Of a DNA stretch of 8,982 nt, positions 5,412 to 8,982 are shown in pieces. Numbering within the stretch: position 1 is the first letter of the stretch; each line of letters opens with the position of its first letter. The stretch is from an uncultured bacterium. GTDB taxonomy: Bacteria; Planctomycetota; Phycisphaerae; Phycisphaerales; SM1A02. The position numbers were made by a program, and so were the translations under genes. Where the stretch lies: positions 1-8,982 of the forward strand of contig CAIPQY010000166.1 of assembly GCA_903867275.1 (NCBI GenBank), given 5' to 3'. The notes under the pieces were generated by a model. It was not told where the DNA came from. It saw nothing but the letters and a program-made list of their open reading frames with translations, and did not search any database.

Positions 5412-5531
5412 AGGGACGGGGGTCTGTATCGGACGCTCGCGCATCGCTCCCGCGGCTCATCCGCTTGATTCAGCCTGCATCCGCATCTGGCCAGCCTGCG
5501 CCGCGTGGGTCTGATACAGACCCCCGTCCCT
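5412..5531. repeat. REPIN/MITE-like element with perfect 19-bp inverted ends
   Basis: AGGGACGGGGGTCTGTATC (5412-5430) is repeated exactly as its reverse complement at 5513-5531. The arms enclose 82 bp with no gene; total length is 120 bp. The centre holds a direct repeat CAGCCTGC (5471-5478, 5492-5499) and a palindrome CTGGCCAG (5487-5494). The size and the two inverted G-rich arms fit a REPIN: paired REP sequences mobilised in trans by a RAYT (Y1-type) transposase. No transposase is in the window and no obvious target duplication flanks it. A perfect 19-bp stem would also form in RNA after serA and could block or end transcription into the next gene; its loop is large and no T tract follows, so it is not a standard terminator. 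Confidence 0.75.
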
Positions 5532-5552
5532 CATATCGGGCGTTGCAATCGG

Positions 5553-5558
5553 TACCTT
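5553..5558 (+). promoter_or_regulatory. -10 element of the prolyl oligopeptidase gene (leaderless type)
   Basis: TACCTT ends 6 nt before the ATG at 5565, in the context CGGTACCTTGC, nearly identical to the hutI promoter core. No Shine-Dalgarno sequence is seen. A -35 at 17-bp spacing would fall at 5530-5535, at the right end of the inverted-repeat element; the sequence there (CTCATA) is not a recognisable -35. Confidence 0.5.
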
Positions 5559-5564
5559 GCCCGG

Positions 5565-7700
<2,136 letters not shown>

Positions 7701-8982
7701 TCAGCCGATCACCTGCAGGCGCGCGAATTCCTGGATCAGCGTCTTGCTGCCCACGGCCTTGAAGGCCACGCGCAGCGCGGTGCTGCCGCCACGCGGCGTG
7801 ACCGACTCCACCACGCCGATGCCGAACAGCGGGTGACGCACGCGCGTGCCCACGCGCATGGCGCCCGCGCGCGGCGCGGCGCCCGTGAAGCCGTCGAACT
7901 GCGAATCGCTGGCATCCTCGCGCGCCACCTCGGGCGGCAGTTCGCGCACGAACATGCTCTCCACCGTGGCCATCGGCTGCCCTCGCATGGTTCGCGTGGC
8001 GGCGCTCGACATCATCAGGCGATCCTCCGCGCGCGTCATGCCCACGAAGCACAGGCGGCGCTCCTCCTCCAGATCGCTGGGTGAATCCATGCTGCGCGCG
8101 TGCGGCAGGCTGCCCTGCTCGAGGCCCACCATGCACACCACGCCGAACTCCAGGCCCTTGGCCGCATGGAGCGTCATCAGCGTCACCGCGCCGGTCTCGG
8201 GGTCGAAGGCGTCGCTGTCGGCCACCAGCGCGATGCGCTCCAGGTACGCGCGCAATCCATCCAGCGCGGTGCGCAGCGGCGGCGTGCCTTCCATCTCGCC
8301 GCTCTCCTGCGCCATGCGCTCGGTGATGAACTCCGCCGCCGCGCTCACCACCTGCGCCAGGTTCTCGGTGCGGCTCTCGCCGTCATCCGGCGACTCGCGA
8401 TCCTCGGCCAGATAGTGCGATTCCAGGCCGCTCTCGCGCGCGACGCGACCCACCAGCTCGCCCAGCGCCTCCACCGACGAGGTCTCCGCCTCGCGCCGCC
8501 ACGCCAGGATCGTCTCGGCCAGCTTGCGCGCGGAGTTGGCCGCACGCGCGGAGGCGCCGGCCTCCTCCGCCACGCGAAGCGCCTCGATCAGCGGCAGCTG
8601 CCGCTTGGCCGCATGCAGCTCGATGCGCGACAGACTGGTGTCGCCCAGCCCGCGCGTGGGCACGTTGGCGATGCGCGCCAGCGCCAGTTCGTCATGCGGA
8701 TTGCCCGCCAGACGCAGGTACGCCACCAGGTCGCGCACCTCTCGGCGGTCGTAGAAGGCCGTGCCGCGCACCACCTGATGCGGCATGTCGGCGCGTCGCA
8801 ACGCTTCCTCCAGCACGCGGCTCATGCTGTTCATGCGGTACAGCACCGCCATGCTGCGCCACGGCACGCCGCGCTTGCCGGCCTCGCGCAGTTCCTGCAC
8901 CACGCGCTGCGCCTCGTCGCGCTCGTCCACGCAGCGCACGTAGCGCGGCGCCTCGCCCTCGCCGCGCATGCTGCGCAGCTCC
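7701..8982 (-). CDS. uvrD: UvrD/PcrA-type superfamily 1 DNA helicase, C-terminal part; cut by window edge
   Basis: About 427 C-terminal codons are visible; the 5' part, with the ATP-binding 1A/1B region, lies beyond the right edge. From the edge inward: motif IV-like AVLYRMNSMSRVLEEAL; the 2B entry FYDRREVRDLVAYLRL; PTRGLGDTSL (Holliday-junction/2B-type HhH region); motif V LMTLHAAKGLEF (about 8145-8180); motif VI EERRLCFVGMTRAEDR (about 8020-8070), whose Arg contacts ATP; and the C-terminal GTRVRHPLFGIGVVESV (about 7800-7852), the Tudor-like end that in PcrA/UvrD contacts RNA polymerase. These identify a 3'-5' repair helicase of the UvrD/PcrA group rather than Rep or RecB. UvrD acts in nucleotide-excision and mismatch repair and clears stalled polymerase. 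The stop codon directly abuts that of the convergent prolyl oligopeptidase gene. Choice between the names uvrD and pcrA is not resolvable here. Confidence 0.93.
   Translation of the reverse strand, partial: ELRSMRGEGEAPRYVRCVDERDEAQRVVQELREAGKRGVPWRSMAVLYRMNSMSRVLEEALRRADMPHQVVRGTAFYDRREVRDLVAYLRLAGNPHDELALARIANVPTRGLGDTSLSRIELHAAKRQLPLIEALRVAEEAGASARAANSARKLAETILAWRREAETSSVEALGELVGRVARESGLESHYLAEDRESPDDGESRTENLAQVVSAAAEFITERMAQESGEMEGTPPLRTALDGLRAYLERIALVADSDAFDPETGAVTLMTLHAAKGLEFGVVCMVGLEQGSLPHARSMDSPSDLEEERRLCFVGMTRAEDRLMMSSAATRTMRGQPMATVESMFVRELPPEVAREDASDSQFDGFTGAAPRAGAMRVGTRVRHPLFGIGVVESVTPRGGSTALRVAFKAVGSKTLIQEFARLQVIG

Noticed and set aside
4098..5444. Minus-strand and third-frame open frames over serA
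   Set aside because: No domain resemblance; serA is complete and matches E. coli SerA from end to end.
5431..5512. Possible tRNA, small RNA gene or short ORF inside the 120-bp element
   Set aside because: No cloverleaf, no start with ribosome site and no codon pattern; the only structure is a short direct repeat and an 8-bp palindrome.
5505..5564. Longer start for the prolyl oligopeptidase
   Set aside because: The extra codons lie in the inverted-repeat element and upstream of the TACCTT hexamer; starting at 5565 puts the hydrophobic segment at the N-terminus.

Overview
This is a GC-rich, densely packed bacterial chromosome segment. It holds nine protein genes, two of them cut by the window edges, no RNA genes, and one small repeat element. 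It looks like ordinary metabolic and housekeeping DNA. I found no defence system, phage, integrase, transposase or CRISPR array. The gene families and base composition fit a Gram-negative-type bacterium with lipoproteins and secreted proteases. Planctomycetota (Phycisphaerae-like) is my best guess, but it is an inference from overall protein style, not proof.

Layout. Left (1-1602): the start of a secreted M14 zinc carboxypeptidase on the minus strand is divergent from a small lipoprotein gene that looks like a degenerate ChaN-type protein. The lipoprotein gene converges on a STAS-domain (anti-sigma-factor antagonist type) gene across a symmetric hairpin containing both stop codons. Centre (1600-5399): a SixA-like histidine phosphatase gene (minus) is divergent from hutI (imidazolonepropionase), with only 37 bp between the two start codons. 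After hutI come map (methionine aminopeptidase) and, overlapping it by 4 nt, serA (phosphoglycerate dehydrogenase with a C-terminal ACT domain). Right (5400-8982): a 120-bp element with perfect 19-bp inverted ends (REPIN/MITE-like) separates serA from a prolyl oligopeptidase gene. The stop codon of that gene directly abuts the stop codon of a convergent UvrD/PcrA-type helicase, which runs off the right edge.

How the genes work together. The only clear functional unit is map-serA, which is translationally coupled. The other genes look individually promoted. Secreted or envelope peptide degradation (carboxypeptidase, prolyl oligopeptidase) and amino-acid metabolism (hutI, serA) recur, but I see no dedicated pathway cluster.

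The most striking pattern is regulatory. Five of the seven genes whose start is visible and which are not translationally coupled carry a TAnnnT hexamer (-10 type) exactly 6-8 nt before the start codon and lack a Shine-Dalgarno sequence. A sixth has a weaker version with a good -35 at 17-bp spacing. This predicts leaderless mRNAs as the default here. Only the STAS gene has a conventional leader with AAGGA. Other points worth checking are the REPIN-like element, a palindrome whose spacer is exactly the -10 hexamer of the carboxypeptidase gene, back-to-back overlapping promoters between the SixA-like gene and hutI, and an Asp-to-Asn change at the expected metal/catalytic position of HutI.
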